DNA of 64,000 nt from positions 62,001 to 126,000 of the forward strand of contig NZ_PEBK01000001.1 in assembly GCF_002802905.1 (NCBI RefSeq). Reading direction: 5' to 3'. The notes beneath the pieces were generated by a model, which did no database searches, was not told where the DNA came from, and saw only the letters and a program-made list of their open reading frames with translations. Below, piece after piece: positions 38,590 through 47,844 of this stretch. Source of the DNA: Bifidobacterium simiarum. GTDB lineage: Bacteria > Actinomycetota > Actinomycetes > Actinomycetales > Bifidobacteriaceae. The position numbers and the translations under genes were made by a program. Each line of letters opens with the position of its first letter. The first letter of the stretch is position 1.

Positions 38590-40929
38590 CTACAGCGCGC
38601 AGGACCATGCGTGCGAGCCGGCTTCGGTCCGGTGTTCCTCGCCGTTGGGCAGGATCACCGTGGCGTCGATGCCTTCGGGGATGCGGACCTCGATGATCAC
38701 CGTGTCGCCGTCGATCCGCCAGCCCGACTCGAGGCGCCCGTGGGGACTGTCCAACGTGGCCTTGGCGTGGCCGAACGGCGGATACACGTACGGCCGTATG
38801 GTCAGGCTCCGGTAGCCGGGCGTGGTGGCCTTCAGTCCGGCGACGTATTCGTGCAGGAACGTGATGACCGCGCCCTTGGAGTAGTGGTTGAGCGAATCGG
38901 TCGGATGACCGTGCTCGTTCAGACCGTGCCAGTTCTCCCAGACGGTGGTGGCGCCGCGGTCGAGCATGACCATCCACCCCGGTTCGCCATGGCCGAGCAG
39001 CAGCCGGTATGCCAGATCGACGTAGCCGTAGTCGACGAGCGTCGGCAGCAGCATGCCGGTGGACAGGAATCCGGTGGCCAGTCTGCCGTCGTTGTCTTCC
39101 ACGAGACGGGCGAGACGGGCCGCGGCGGCGGGACGCAGATCCTCGGGGATCAGGCCGAATCGCAGCGCTCGCACGTAGCTGGCCTGCGTGTCACGGGTCA
39201 GCGTGCCGTCGTCGTGCATGAATTCGGCCCGCCATGCCTGCCGGACGTGTTCCGCCAGCGTCGAGAAACGGCGTTCGTCATCGGCCATCCCGAGCACATG
39301 CGCGCTGCGGGCGAGAATCCCGGCGCTGCGGGCGAAGTACGCCGTGGCCACGATGCCCTGCTCCCAGAATCCCACGACGGCCGGGTCGAAGACCATGTCC
39401 GGCTCCAGCCATTCGCCCCACTGCCATCCGGTATCCCAGATGTAGCGTTCGTGCGGCGCCGGCACCGGTCTGGCGGCGATGCGCTCCGGATGCCGTGCGC
39501 CCGCGGCGGCACGCTCCTGGAACTCCACCCAGCGCTTCATCATCGGATAGCATTCCCTGAGCGCGTCCACGTCGCCGTACGCCCGGTACAGCTCCCACGG
39601 CACCACCGTGGCGGCGTCGCCCCAGCCGCCGGCGCCGTGGATGACGTCCTCCGGATCGCCGTTCGGATCGTTGCCGCAGTTCGGCGCCACATTCGTCACG
39701 CGGCCGTCGGACAGCTGGTCGTCGGCGAGGGAGGTCAGCCATGACCGGAGGAACATGTCGACGTCGTCGAGGAACGCCGCCGTATGAGCGAAGATCTGGA
39801 TGTCGCCCGTGTACCCCGATCGTTCGCGCTGCGGGCAGTCGGTCGGCACGGCGCAGGAGTTCGCCCTCCAGCTGGCCACGGCGATGCGGTGCAGGGCGTT
39901 GACCTCCTCGTCGCCGCACTCGAAGTCGCCGATATGGTTAAGGTCGGTACGAACCTGGATCGCGGTGATGTCTCCGGACCTCAGGTCCTCGTCCAGTCCG
40001 TCCACGGCCGCGTATCGGAATCCGTGCGTGGTGTGCCGGGGTTCGAACATGTCGCCGGGCGCTCCCCGGGAGATCACATGATCGACCTGTCCGGCGTTCA
40101 GCGGCGTCATTTCGGGCCCCACCAGCGCGCGGAGATGATCGGTGGTCAGGTCGCCGGAATCATCCAGCGCCTCCCCGTGGGTGATGGTGAGGCGTGTACC
40201 CCAGGGGCCCAGTCGGGAGAGACGGACCCATCCGCTGATGTTCTGTCCGAAATCCACGATCTGCCGGCCGCCGGGCAGACGGGTGATGGAGACCGGTTCG
40301 TACCGTTCGCATCGGCGGACGGGCGGCGCGGAACTCACGCGGAACCGGCTCCGATCCCGCGTGAGCGGATCCGTGCTGATCCCGACCGGTTCCCAGCGTT
40401 CGGCACCGATGCGGGTGAAGTCGGTGGTCTGTCCGTCCATGAGATCGGCACGCGTCACCTCGCCGACGGCGACCTGCCAGGAACCGTCGGTGACGACGGA
40501 CCGGGAACCGGATCCGTCGACGAAGGCCAGTGACGCGATGACGGCGATCTGCGTGCCGAAGCTGTCAGCGAAGCGCGAGTAGCCGCATCGGCCGCGGTAC
40601 CAGCCGTCACTGACTCGGATCCGTAGTTCGTTGCCGCCGTCCCGCAGCAGATCGGCGACATCGTATTGCTGCACGTACAGCGTTCTGGCGTAGCTGGTGA
40701 ATCCGGGCGTCAGCTCCTCGTCGCCGACGCGCTCGCCGTTAACGAACACCTCGTAGATGCCGTGCGCGGTCACGGTGATCCACGCCTCGGACGCGGCGCC
40801 TGTGACGTCGAAGACGGTGCGGAAGTCATAGGCGGGACGGACGCCGGCCGGCAGGTCGTCGGAGACGGTGATCCAACGGGCTTCGGCGAGCTGGTCGGCG
40901 GGACTGAACGATGATGATGCTTGGCTCAT
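38590..40929 (-). CDS. Glycoside hydrolase family 78, alpha-L-rhamnosidase
   Basis: 779 aa from MSQASSSF (ATG 40929, AAGGACCATCCC upstream). No signal peptide. It has the N-terminal beta-sandwich (FTSYARTLYVQQYDVADLL, SDGWYRGRCGYSRF), the concanavalin-like rhamnosidase domain, and the (alpha/alpha)6 barrel with the catalytic stretch TDCPQRERSGYTGD (about 355-368). This is one residue shorter than the usual TDCPQRDERLGWTGD but keeps the acid residues. A C-terminal beta domain closes it. It hydrolyses terminal alpha-L-rhamnose from plant glycosides. First gene of the minus-strand arm of the cluster and downstream of lacI. Confidence 0.9.
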   Translation of the reverse strand: MSQASSSFSPADQLAEARWITVSDDLPAGVRPAYDFRTVFDVTGAASEAWITVTAHGIYEVFVNGERVGDEELTPGFTSYARTLYVQQYDVADLLRDGGNELRIRVSDGWYRGRCGYSRFADSFGTQIAVIASLAFVDGSGSRSVVTDGSWQVAVGEVTRADLMDGQTTDFTRIGAERWEPVGISTDPLTRDRSRFRVSSAPPVRRCERYEPVSITRLPGGRQIVDFGQNISGWVRLSRLGPWGTRLTITHGEALDDSGDLTTDHLRALVGPEMTPLNAGQVDHVISRGAPGDMFEPRHTTHGFRYAAVDGLDEDLRSGDITAIQVRTDLNHIGDFECGDEEVNALHRIAVASWRANSCAVPTDCPQRERSGYTGDIQIFAHTAAFLDDVDMFLRSWLTSLADDQLSDGRVTNVAPNCGNDPNGDPEDVIHGAGGWGDAATVVPWELYRAYGDVDALRECYPMMKRWVEFQERAAAGARHPERIAARPVPAPHERYIWDTGWQWGEWLEPDMVFDPAVVGFWEQGIVATAYFARSAGILARSAHVLGMADDERRFSTLAEHVRQAWRAEFMHDDGTLTRDTQASYVRALRFGLIPEDLRPAAAARLARLVEDNDGRLATGFLSTGMLLPTLVDYGYVDLAYRLLLGHGEPGWMVMLDRGATTVWENWHGLNEHGHPTDSLNHYSKGAVITFLHEYVAGLKATTPGYRSLTIRPYVYPPFGHAKATLDSPHGRLESGWRIDGDTVIIEVRIPEGIDATVILPNGEEHRTEAGSHAWSCAL

Positions 40930-40994
40930 GGGATGGTCCTTGCGCGAAGAGAACGCGGGATGGTCATCGATGGCGGTCCCGCAGCGAATTTTTT

Positions 40995-41047
40995 TGTAGA
41001 ACATTCTACAGCCAGCAACGATAACGCACCGACGTTGGCATTGTCAA
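40995..41047 (-). promoter_or_regulatory. Promoter and LacI-type operator of the minus-strand GH78-GH3 arm
   Basis: On the minus strand, TTGACA (41047-41042) and TTATCG (41024-41019) are 17 bases apart. The operator TGTAGAA-CA-TTCTACA (40995-41010), a perfect 7-2-7 palindrome, begins 8 bases past the -10. Binding there would block transcription start. A near-identical site controls the opposite arm. Confidence 0.8.
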
Positions 41048-41099
41048 TCCGCATGGCCTGTGACGGCATGTTCGTCCATGGGGCCCGGCCGCGAGGCGC

Positions 41100-42119
41100 C
41101 TACCGTCGCTTCGCCGGCGGTGCCGAGGAGCCGCGGACCACCAGCTTGGGCGATTCGATGCGGCACACGACCTCGGTCCGCCCCTCGATGCGCTCCAGCA
41201 GCAGCTGCGCCGCGGTCCGGCCCATTCGATTGCTCGACTGGTCCACCGTGGTCAGATCCACGCCGTGCAGTCCGGAGGCGAACACGTTGTCGTAGCCGGT
41301 GACGGTGAGATCCTCGGGGATGCGCAGTCCTCGCTCGTAGGCGGCGCGCATGACGCCGAAGGCGGCGATGTCGGATCCGGCGAAGATGGCGGTGGGCGGC
41401 TCGTCGCCGTCCAGCAGCTCGCATCCGGCCCGGTATCCGCCGTCCTCGGTGTAGGCGGAGATCACCGTCCGCGGCTTGAGCCCGTGCATCTTCATGGCGT
41501 ATTCGTAGCCGTCCTGACGGCTGGTGTGTGACAGCACGTAGGGGCGTTTCAGTCCGCCGTCGCCCATGGAAGTGTAGGCGATGCTGCGGTGGCCGAGTTC
41601 GACCAGATGGCTGACCATGGCCAGCGCCCCCTCGAAGGCGTTGTCGGTCACCGAATCGTAGTGCCGGCCGATGCCGTTGCGGGCCACCAGCACGGTGGGG
41701 ATGCGCGTGGCGAGCCGCTCGACCCAGGCGATGTCCATCCAAGGGGAGATGAGGATGATGCCGTCGATCTGCCGGTCGATCAGCGCCTCGGCCGCCTCGA
41801 TCTGCTCCTTCGCCATGCCGCTGCCGACGGTGATGATCGGCTGGTACGGCGTGGGCTTGAAGAAGTCGTTGATCTCCTCGGCGATCTGCGTGGGGAACGA
41901 GGAGGCGATGCCGGGCATCACCACGCCGATGGAGTAGGATCGCCCCCTCATCGAGCGGGCCGCAGTGCGGGGCCGGTAGTCAAGCTCCTTCACAGCGGCG
42001 TTGACCTTGTCTCGCATCTCGTCGCTCACGCCGTAGGCGTCGCGGAGCACCTTGGAAACCGCGGAGACGGAGACCCCGGCCTTGGCCGCGACATCCTTGA
42101 TGGTCGGCTTGCCGTTCAT
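41100..42119 (-). CDS. LacI-family transcriptional regulator
   Basis: 339 aa. An N-terminal helix-turn-helix TIKDVAAKAGVSVSAVSKVL precedes the LacI hinge (YRPRTAARSMR) and a periplasmic-binding-protein-like sensor domain (IGVVMPGIASSFPTQIAEEI ... AIFAGSDIAAFGVMRAA). The start at MNGKPTIK (42119) fits the family; an upstream ATG would add 11 unrelated residues. It sits between the two arms of the glycoside cluster and probably represses both through the 16-bp operators at 40995 and 42355. The inducer is unknown; rhamnose or a rhamnosyl-glucoside is a reasonable guess. Confidence 0.92.
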   Translation of the reverse strand: MNGKPTIKDVAAKAGVSVSAVSKVLRDAYGVSDEMRDKVNAAVKELDYRPRTAARSMRGRSYSIGVVMPGIASSFPTQIAEEINDFFKPTPYQPIITVGSGMAKEQIEAAEALIDRQIDGIILISPWMDIAWVERLATRIPTVLVARNGIGRHYDSVTDNAFEGALAMVSHLVELGHRSIAYTSMGDGGLKRPYVLSHTSRQDGYEYAMKMHGLKPRTVISAYTEDGGYRAGCELLDGDEPPTAIFAGSDIAAFGVMRAAYERGLRIPEDLTVTGYDNVFASGLHGVDLTTVDQSSNRMGRTAAQLLLERIEGRTEVVCRIESPKLVVRGSSAPPAKRR

Positions 42120-42135
42120 GACACCCCCTGATTGT

Positions 42136-42235
42136 GTATGGCATACCGACATAGGTCATGTCGGCAATCGGAATCGTCTGTATGGGACCGGTCGCGTGCC
42201 TATGCGGAACCGTCCCGGTATGGAAAACACCATAC
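42136..42235 (-). promoter_or_regulatory. Palindromes upstream of lacI
   Basis: Three inverted repeats lie just before the regulator start: GTATG-G-CATAC (42136-42146), CCGACAT-5-ATGTCGG (42146-42164, perfect), and GTATGG-6-CCATAC (42218-42235). None matches the TGTAGAA operator, so they may be autoregulation sites or bind another factor. The rest of 42120-42457 holds both divergent promoters and nothing coding. Confidence 0.5.
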
Positions 42236-42325
42236 ACCGAATGCGGAAAATCGCCCATGTGTGAGGGGAATTGGGCTGTTGGTGGTGTCTGACACGCCGT
42301 GAAATCCTTGCAATGGCAGTGGTTG

Positions 42326-42370
42326 TTGACATGAGTGACGAAAAGGGGCTATGGTGTAGAACGTTATACA
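42326..42370 (+). promoter_or_regulatory. Promoter and LacI-type operator of the plus-strand glycoside operon
   Basis: TTGACA (42326-42331), then TATGGT (42350-42355) at 18 bases. Operator TGTAGAA-CG-TTATACA (42355-42370) overlaps the -10 end and start point. It matches the operator at 40995 in 14 of 16 positions and differs from a perfect palindrome at one base pair. Confidence 0.8.
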
Positions 42371-42457
42371 AATATCGTGATGAACGGCATGTAGAACAGC
42401 GATCGACGATGAGTGCTGATGCCGTCCGCCCCACGTTCCCATGCCGAGGAGAATCCC

Positions 42458-44056
42458 ATGCAGTGCTACACCACGTTCGAACTGACCTTCCAAGGCGAGC
42501 GGCCCGTCGGCGACGAGGTCGCCGTGGACCTTTCGGCCACGTTCACCGTCGCCGGCGAAACGATCCGAGTCGAAGGATTCCACGCCGGCGACGGCGTGTA
42601 CAAGGTCAGGTTCCTGCCTCGCCGTCCGGGAACGTACCGCTGGCGGGTGAGCGGCCTGTTCGACGCCGAGGGCCGGGAGGAATGCCTGCCCGCCCCGGTC
42701 GCCGACGCCGCAAACGGCACCGTCGACGTCGAGACCGGAACCGAAACACGCTGGCATGCCGATCTCAGCTTCCTGCACGGCATGGTGGTTCCGGCCGGCA
42801 CGCGGTTCCGCTACGACGACGGCACGCCGTACCGTCCGTTCGGCACCACCGTCTACGCGCTGGTCCACCAGAGCGAGGAGCTCATCGACCGCACGATCAA
42901 GACCCTGTCGTCGTCCCCGTTCAACAAGGTGCGTCTGTGCGTGTTCCCCAAGCACTACTTCGCCAACACCGCCGACCCCGAATGGTTCCCCTTCGAGAAG
43001 ACCGACGGCCGGTTCGACCCCCACCGTCCCTGCTACCGCTACTGGGACGAGCTGGAACGCCGCATCGGTCAGCTGCGGCGGATGGGCATCGAGGCCGACA
43101 TCATCCTGTTCCATCCGTACGACCGATGGGGCTTCGCCGAAATGACCCACGAGGAGTGCCTGACCTACCTCGACTACGCGACGCGACGGCTCGCCGCCCT
43201 GCCCAACGTCTGGTGGTCCCTGGCCAACGAATACGACCTCATGACCAAGTTCGACGGCCGCTGGTGGTACGACTTCGCCGAGTTCATCGGCGAACACGAC
43301 CCGTACCATCATCCGCTGAGCAACCACAACTTCGTCAACTACTGGGACTTCGACGAGCCGGACACCACGCACTGCTCGGTGCAGAACGGGCACACCAGAC
43401 TGGTCCGCGACCTCATCGAACGGCACGGCAAGCCCGTGATCTTCGACGAGGTGGGCTACGAGGGCAACATCATGTACGACTGGGGCAATCTTTCCTCCTT
43501 CGAACTGGTCGACCGGTTCTGGATCGCGTTCACGCTCGGCGGCTACTGCACCCACGGCGAGACGTTCGAGGATCCCGACGACGTGCTGTGGTGGGCCCGA
43601 GGCGGCGAGCTGCACGGCGAAAGCCCTGCGCGCATCGCCTTCCTGCGCAAGATCATGGAATCGCTGCCGAACGATCTGGAGCCCGCGATCGGCGGCGCGT
43701 TCGGCATGCCGGTGGACGAACTGCTCGCCATGCACCAAAGCGGCGAGATCCCCGAAAACGCCAAGGGCACCATGGCTGAGGTGATCATGCGTCTCGACGA
43801 GAAGCGGTTCCTCGACCTCGTGCACGACCTGCGGCCGATTCAGGGTCGCAGCGGCGACGACGTGCTGGTGTGGTACCTCTCCCGCCAGTGCTGCGCCCAT
43901 ACCGAAATCGACCTACCCGACACCCGCTCGTACGACGTCGAAGTGATCGACGCCTGGGACATGACCCGCACCACCGTGCTCGAAGGAGTCCGCGGCAAGG
44001 TCACCATCCCCATGCTTGGAAAGGAGGGGCAGGCAATCATCGCGACCGCGCGCTAG
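42458..44056 (+). CDS. DUF5060/DUF4038-type glycoside hydrolase
   Basis: 532 aa, cytoplasmic. An N-terminal beta-sandwich (DUF5060-like, about 1-90, GDGVYKVRFLPRRPGTYRW) is followed by a TIM barrel of the DUF4038 type (about 125-450: YRPFGTTVYALVHQ, NKVRLCVFPKHYF, LANEYDLM with a candidate acid Glu, VIFDEVGYEG with a candidate nucleophile Glu). A short C-terminal DUF5605-like beta domain ends it. Related barrels include GH140 apiosidase, so an exo-glycosidase on a plant side chain is plausible, but specificity is not readable. First gene of the LacI-controlled operon; GAGGAGAATCCC precedes ATG 42458. Confidence 0.75.
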   Translation: MQCYTTFELTFQGERPVGDEVAVDLSATFTVAGETIRVEGFHAGDGVYKVRFLPRRPGTYRWRVSGLFDAEGREECLPAPVADAANGTVDVETGTETRWHADLSFLHGMVVPAGTRFRYDDGTPYRPFGTTVYALVHQSEELIDRTIKTLSSSPFNKVRLCVFPKHYFANTADPEWFPFEKTDGRFDPHRPCYRYWDELERRIGQLRRMGIEADIILFHPYDRWGFAEMTHEECLTYLDYATRRLAALPNVWWSLANEYDLMTKFDGRWWYDFAEFIGEHDPYHHPLSNHNFVNYWDFDEPDTTHCSVQNGHTRLVRDLIERHGKPVIFDEVGYEGNIMYDWGNLSSFELVDRFWIAFTLGGYCTHGETFEDPDDVLWWARGGELHGESPARIAFLRKIMESLPNDLEPAIGGAFGMPVDELLAMHQSGEIPENAKGTMAEVIMRLDEKRFLDLVHDLRPIQGRSGDDVLVWYLSRQCCAHTEIDLPDTRSYDVEVIDAWDMTRTTVLEGVRGKVTIPMLGKEGQAIIATAR

Positions 44057-44135
44057 CCGCTCCGGTCCCCGCACATCCACGCTTCCACATCCCGTTTCAT
44101 AGGATTCAACAGGATTCAAAGGAGAATCACCAACC

Positions 44136-46184
44136 ATGAACGCCATATTCAAGGCCTCGTACGACCCGGCCTCGGACACGCAGTACACCGACCCCTACAT
44201 CGACATCGACGAATGGCGCGATCGCGAGGGCATCCGCTGCCGGTACGTCCACGGAGGATTCCGCGGCACCGACGCCCGGTTCTCGTTCTTCATGCCGGAG
44301 CCGGAACATTACGAAGGCCGGTTCTTCCACTTTGTGGCGCCGATGCAGAACCACGAGGATGCCTCCGACCCCCTGCGGGGCCTCATGGACCGCATCACCT
44401 TCGCACTTACCCACGGCGCCTACTTCGTGGAGACGAACATGGGCTTCACCACGCCGTTCGCCTCGTTCCCCGACCCGACCATGATGTACCGGGAAAGCGC
44501 CTGTGCCGCGGAGTTCTCGCGGAAGGTGGCCGCCGAGATGTACGGCCCGCACCGGCCGTACGGCTACGTGTACGGCGGATCCGGCGGCGGATACAAGGCG
44601 ATCGCCTGCGTGCAGAACACCGCCACATGGGACGGCGCCGTGCCCTACATCATCGGCACTCCCACCTCGATCCCCAACACCCAGACCATCCGATCCCACG
44701 GCAAGCGCGTGCTGCGGCATTGCCTGGACTCGATCAACGACGCCCTGGAGCCGGGCGGCAGCGGGGACCCGTACCGTGGGCTGAACGACGAGGAGGCCGG
44801 CTTCCTGCACGAGATCACCGATTTCGGCTTCCCACTGCGGGCATGGTCGCTCAACGACCTGCTCGACGACGGCTCGCTGCCCGTGGTCCGTCCGCTGGTC
44901 GACTCCGACGACGCCTCATACTTCAACGACTTCTGGACCAAGCCCGGGTACCTCGGCTACGATCCGAACGGTTCGGCCGCCCGCGACCGCATCCGATACG
45001 ACACCCGCGTGGTCCGCGTGCACGTGCCCGGCCGGGACACGGAGGGCATCGACACGCATGACACCGGCGCGAACTCCTCGTTCGAGCGCATGAACGGCAC
45101 CAACGGCATGGACTCCAAGCCGTGGATCGAACTCGAATCGTTACCCGGCGGCGACCCCTATGTGTACTTCGCCACGCTGAAGGTGACCTCCGGCGCCTCG
45201 GAAGGCTTCGAAGTGCCGCTGGAAAGCCACGACGGCAACGTCGTCACGCTCGGCCCAGGATTTGGCATTACCGACATGGCCGAACGGCTCGCCGCGATCC
45301 GCCCCGGCGATACGGTGCGCATCGACAACTCCGACTACATCGCCATCCAGACCTACCACCGCCATCAGGTGCCGAGGCCGGGACAGGACGCGCCGAAGCA
45401 GTGGGACGTCTTCCGCGACGAGCACGGCGAACCGCTGTATCCGCGCCGCCGCAAGAACTACGGTCCGGGATTCGCGCAATCCGGATGCGGTTCCCTGCAG
45501 AACGGCCGGTTCAACGGCAGGATGATCGTCTGCCTGTCGCAGATGGACGAAAGCGCCTTCCCCGCACAGGCCGACTGGTACGTGAACAAGGTGCGCGAAT
45601 GGGCGGGCGACGAGTTCGACGACCGGTTCCGCGTCTACGTAACCGACCACGCCATCCACGACGATGGCGAAGAAGTGCTCGACGACACCCGGCTGGTCAC
45701 CTATCTCGGCACGCTGTACCAGGCCCTGCTGGACCTCGCCGCTTGGGTGGAACGCGGCGTGGAACCCAACTCTTCGACCCGATACGTCATCGACGGCGGG
45801 CAGATGCTCACTCCGGCCGATCCCAACGAACGCAAGGGTCTGCAGCCGACGGTGACCCTGCTGGCCGACGGGCTCGAGGCCGTGCATGCGCGGGTCGGGG
45901 AGCCGGTGAGGCTCGTCGCCGAGGCGCGGGTGCCTCACGGCACTGGCAAGGTCGTCACCGTGGCATGGAACTTCGGCGAAGGCGAAGGCTACGGCGAGCG
46001 CGGCGCCTTCGCTGAGATCGGGGACGACGGCGAGCGCGGCGTCGCCGAGACCGAGCATGTCTATGACCGTCCCGGCACGTACTTCCCGGTCGTCCGCGTG
46101 GCGGCGAACCGCCGCGGCGACCCCGACGATCGATTCGGTCAGATCCTCAACCTGTGCCGCGCGCGAGTCACCGTCGACGCGTGA
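44136..46184 (+). CDS. Alpha/beta hydrolase (tannase-like elbow) with PKD-like C-terminal domain
   Basis: 682 aa, no signal peptide. Residues about 1-230 look like an alpha/beta hydrolase with nucleophile elbow YVYGGSGGGYKA and upstream FVETNMGFTTPF. A middle domain of about 280 residues includes a probable catalytic-His segment near YVTDHAIHDDGEE, and the last about 95 residues resemble a PKD fold (VTVAWNFGEGEGYGE ... VYDRPGTYFPVVRV). PKD domains are normally extracellular, so an intracellular copy is odd. Likely role: removal of acyl groups (acetyl, feruloyl, galloyl) from imported glycosides. Ribosome site CAAAGGAGAATCACC. Family not recognised with certainty. Confidence 0.55.
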   Translation: MNAIFKASYDPASDTQYTDPYIDIDEWRDREGIRCRYVHGGFRGTDARFSFFMPEPEHYEGRFFHFVAPMQNHEDASDPLRGLMDRITFALTHGAYFVETNMGFTTPFASFPDPTMMYRESACAAEFSRKVAAEMYGPHRPYGYVYGGSGGGYKAIACVQNTATWDGAVPYIIGTPTSIPNTQTIRSHGKRVLRHCLDSINDALEPGGSGDPYRGLNDEEAGFLHEITDFGFPLRAWSLNDLLDDGSLPVVRPLVDSDDASYFNDFWTKPGYLGYDPNGSAARDRIRYDTRVVRVHVPGRDTEGIDTHDTGANSSFERMNGTNGMDSKPWIELESLPGGDPYVYFATLKVTSGASEGFEVPLESHDGNVVTLGPGFGITDMAERLAAIRPGDTVRIDNSDYIAIQTYHRHQVPRPGQDAPKQWDVFRDEHGEPLYPRRRKNYGPGFAQSGCGSLQNGRFNGRMIVCLSQMDESAFPAQADWYVNKVREWAGDEFDDRFRVYVTDHAIHDDGEEVLDDTRLVTYLGTLYQALLDLAAWVERGVEPNSSTRYVIDGGQMLTPADPNERKGLQPTVTLLADGLEAVHARVGEPVRLVAEARVPHGTGKVVTVAWNFGEGEGYGERGAFAEIGDDGERGVAETEHVYDRPGTYFPVVRVAANRRGDPDDRFGQILNLCRARVTVDA

Positions 46185-46272
46185 TCGGCCGGCCCGTACG
46201 GCGGCAACAACGAACGACGCCGATGGCAAACGACAAACGACCCGATAATCTAGGAGAAACAGGAGAACAACC

Positions 46273-47844
46273 ATGGCAACTGCAACGACGGAGTCCGTGG
46301 TCGGCAACGATGCCGGCTCTGCAACGAAGAAGGACGCTTCCGACGTCCGCGCCGGCAAGGGAGGCAAGGGATCCAAGCCCCCTCAGGAGGGCAAGCGCAC
46401 CATCAGCTTCGGCAAGATGCTGGTCTGGCAGTCGAGAGGCGTGTCGTACACCGTCGCCACGCTGATTCTTGGCTTCCTGACCATCTATTGCACCGACACC
46501 CTGCACATGCCGGCGGCCATCGTCGGCACGATCCTCATGGTGAGCAAGCTGTTCGACGGGGCGATCGACCTCATCGGCGGCTACGTGGTCGACCGGACCA
46601 ACACCCGGTGGGGTCGCGGCCGCCCGTATGAGTGGTGCATCATCGGCGTGTGGCTGTTCACCTGGCTGATGTACTCCACGCCGGAAAGCTTCGCCCTGCC
46701 GGTGAAGGTGGGCTGGATCTTCGTGATGTACACGATGGTCAACTCCCTGTTCAACACCTTCCTCAACTGTGGCAATCTGGTGTACATGGTGCGCGCGTTC
46801 CCGCGCAAGGAGGACTACACGGCCATCAACACCTGGGGCGGCACGCTGCTCATGATCCCGGCGGTGGCGTTCAACATCGCGTTCCCGACGCTGATGGCGA
46901 AGTTCGCCACGTCCCCGCAGGGCTGGAGCTCGCTGGTGGGCATGTTCGCCCTGCCGCTGGCCGTGATCGGCATCCTGCGCTTCGTCTTCATCAAGGAGGT
47001 CACCGACGCCGACGTGCAGACCCACGGCGAGAAGACCAGCTTCCATGACGTGCTGCGCGTCCTGCGCCACAACGGCTACATCTACATCGTCGCCTTCTCG
47101 ACCTTCGTGTTCAACGTGATCACCAACATGGGCGTGCAGGTGTACTACTTCAAGCACGTCGTCGGCGACCTGTCCGCCATGAGCGCGCTGATGGCCGCCA
47201 TGATCGTCGGCATCCCGCTGGCCTTCCTCTACCCGGCCATCATCCGCCGCACCTCCACCACGAAGCTCATGATCGGCTTCCTGTTCATCAGCTGCATCGG
47301 CTACGGCATCAACTGGTTCGCCTACGACAACGTGCCGATGCTGATCGCCGGCGGCGTGCTCGCCTCCATCGGCTCCTCGCCGATCGCCATGGTGGTGGCG
47401 CTGCTGATCATCGACTGCGCCGACTACAACGAGTGGAAGGGCATGCCCCGCATGGAGGGCACGCTGAGCGCCATCAACAGCTTCGCCGCCAAGATCGGCT
47501 CCGGCCTCGGTGCCGGCCTGCTCGGCGTGCTGCTGGGTCTGGCCCACTACGACACCGCGAACGACACGCAGACCGTGCCCCAGTCCGGCCTTGACATGAT
47601 CCGCCTGCTGTACACGCTCGTGCCGCTGGTGATGTTCGCGCTGGTCGCCGTGATCCTGTGCTTCTACAAGCTCGACCGTGAGATCGCCGTGATCCGTGCC
47701 GACAACGAGACCCGCCGCAAGGCCGTCGAGGCGGAGATGGTCCAGGAGGAGCAGTCCCAGACCGATCAGCCCCAGACGCCCCAGACGGTTCAGCAGACCG
47801 AGCCGGACGAACCGACTCCGGTGAAGGAACACGACCATGAATAG
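46273..47844 (+). CDS. GPH-family sugar permease (melibiose-carrier type MFS)
   Basis: 523 aa with about 12 membrane helices. A hydrophilic N-terminus of about 45 residues is followed by SFGKMLVWQSRGVSYT. GPH hallmarks are the first cytoplasmic-loop motif FDGAIDLIGGYVVDRTNTRWGRGRPYEW (Asp residues used in cation coupling) and DYNEWKGMPRMEGTLSAINSFA. The C-terminus is a Gln/Pro/Glu-rich tail. It imports glycosides by cation symport and is the only transporter in the cluster, so it probably brings in intact rhamnosyl glycosides for the cytoplasmic enzymes. Stop overlaps the GH78 start by 8 nt. Confidence 0.9.
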   Translation: MATATTESVVGNDAGSATKKDASDVRAGKGGKGSKPPQEGKRTISFGKMLVWQSRGVSYTVATLILGFLTIYCTDTLHMPAAIVGTILMVSKLFDGAIDLIGGYVVDRTNTRWGRGRPYEWCIIGVWLFTWLMYSTPESFALPVKVGWIFVMYTMVNSLFNTFLNCGNLVYMVRAFPRKEDYTAINTWGGTLLMIPAVAFNIAFPTLMAKFATSPQGWSSLVGMFALPLAVIGILRFVFIKEVTDADVQTHGEKTSFHDVLRVLRHNGYIYIVAFSTFVFNVITNMGVQVYYFKHVVGDLSAMSALMAAMIVGIPLAFLYPAIIRRTSTTKLMIGFLFISCIGYGINWFAYDNVPMLIAGGVLASIGSSPIAMVVALLIIDCADYNEWKGMPRMEGTLSAINSFAAKIGSGLGAGLLGVLLGLAHYDTANDTQTVPQSGLDMIRLLYTLVPLVMFALVAVILCFYKLDREIAVIRADNETRRKAVEAEMVQEEQSQTDQPQTPQTVQQTEPDEPTPVKEHDHE

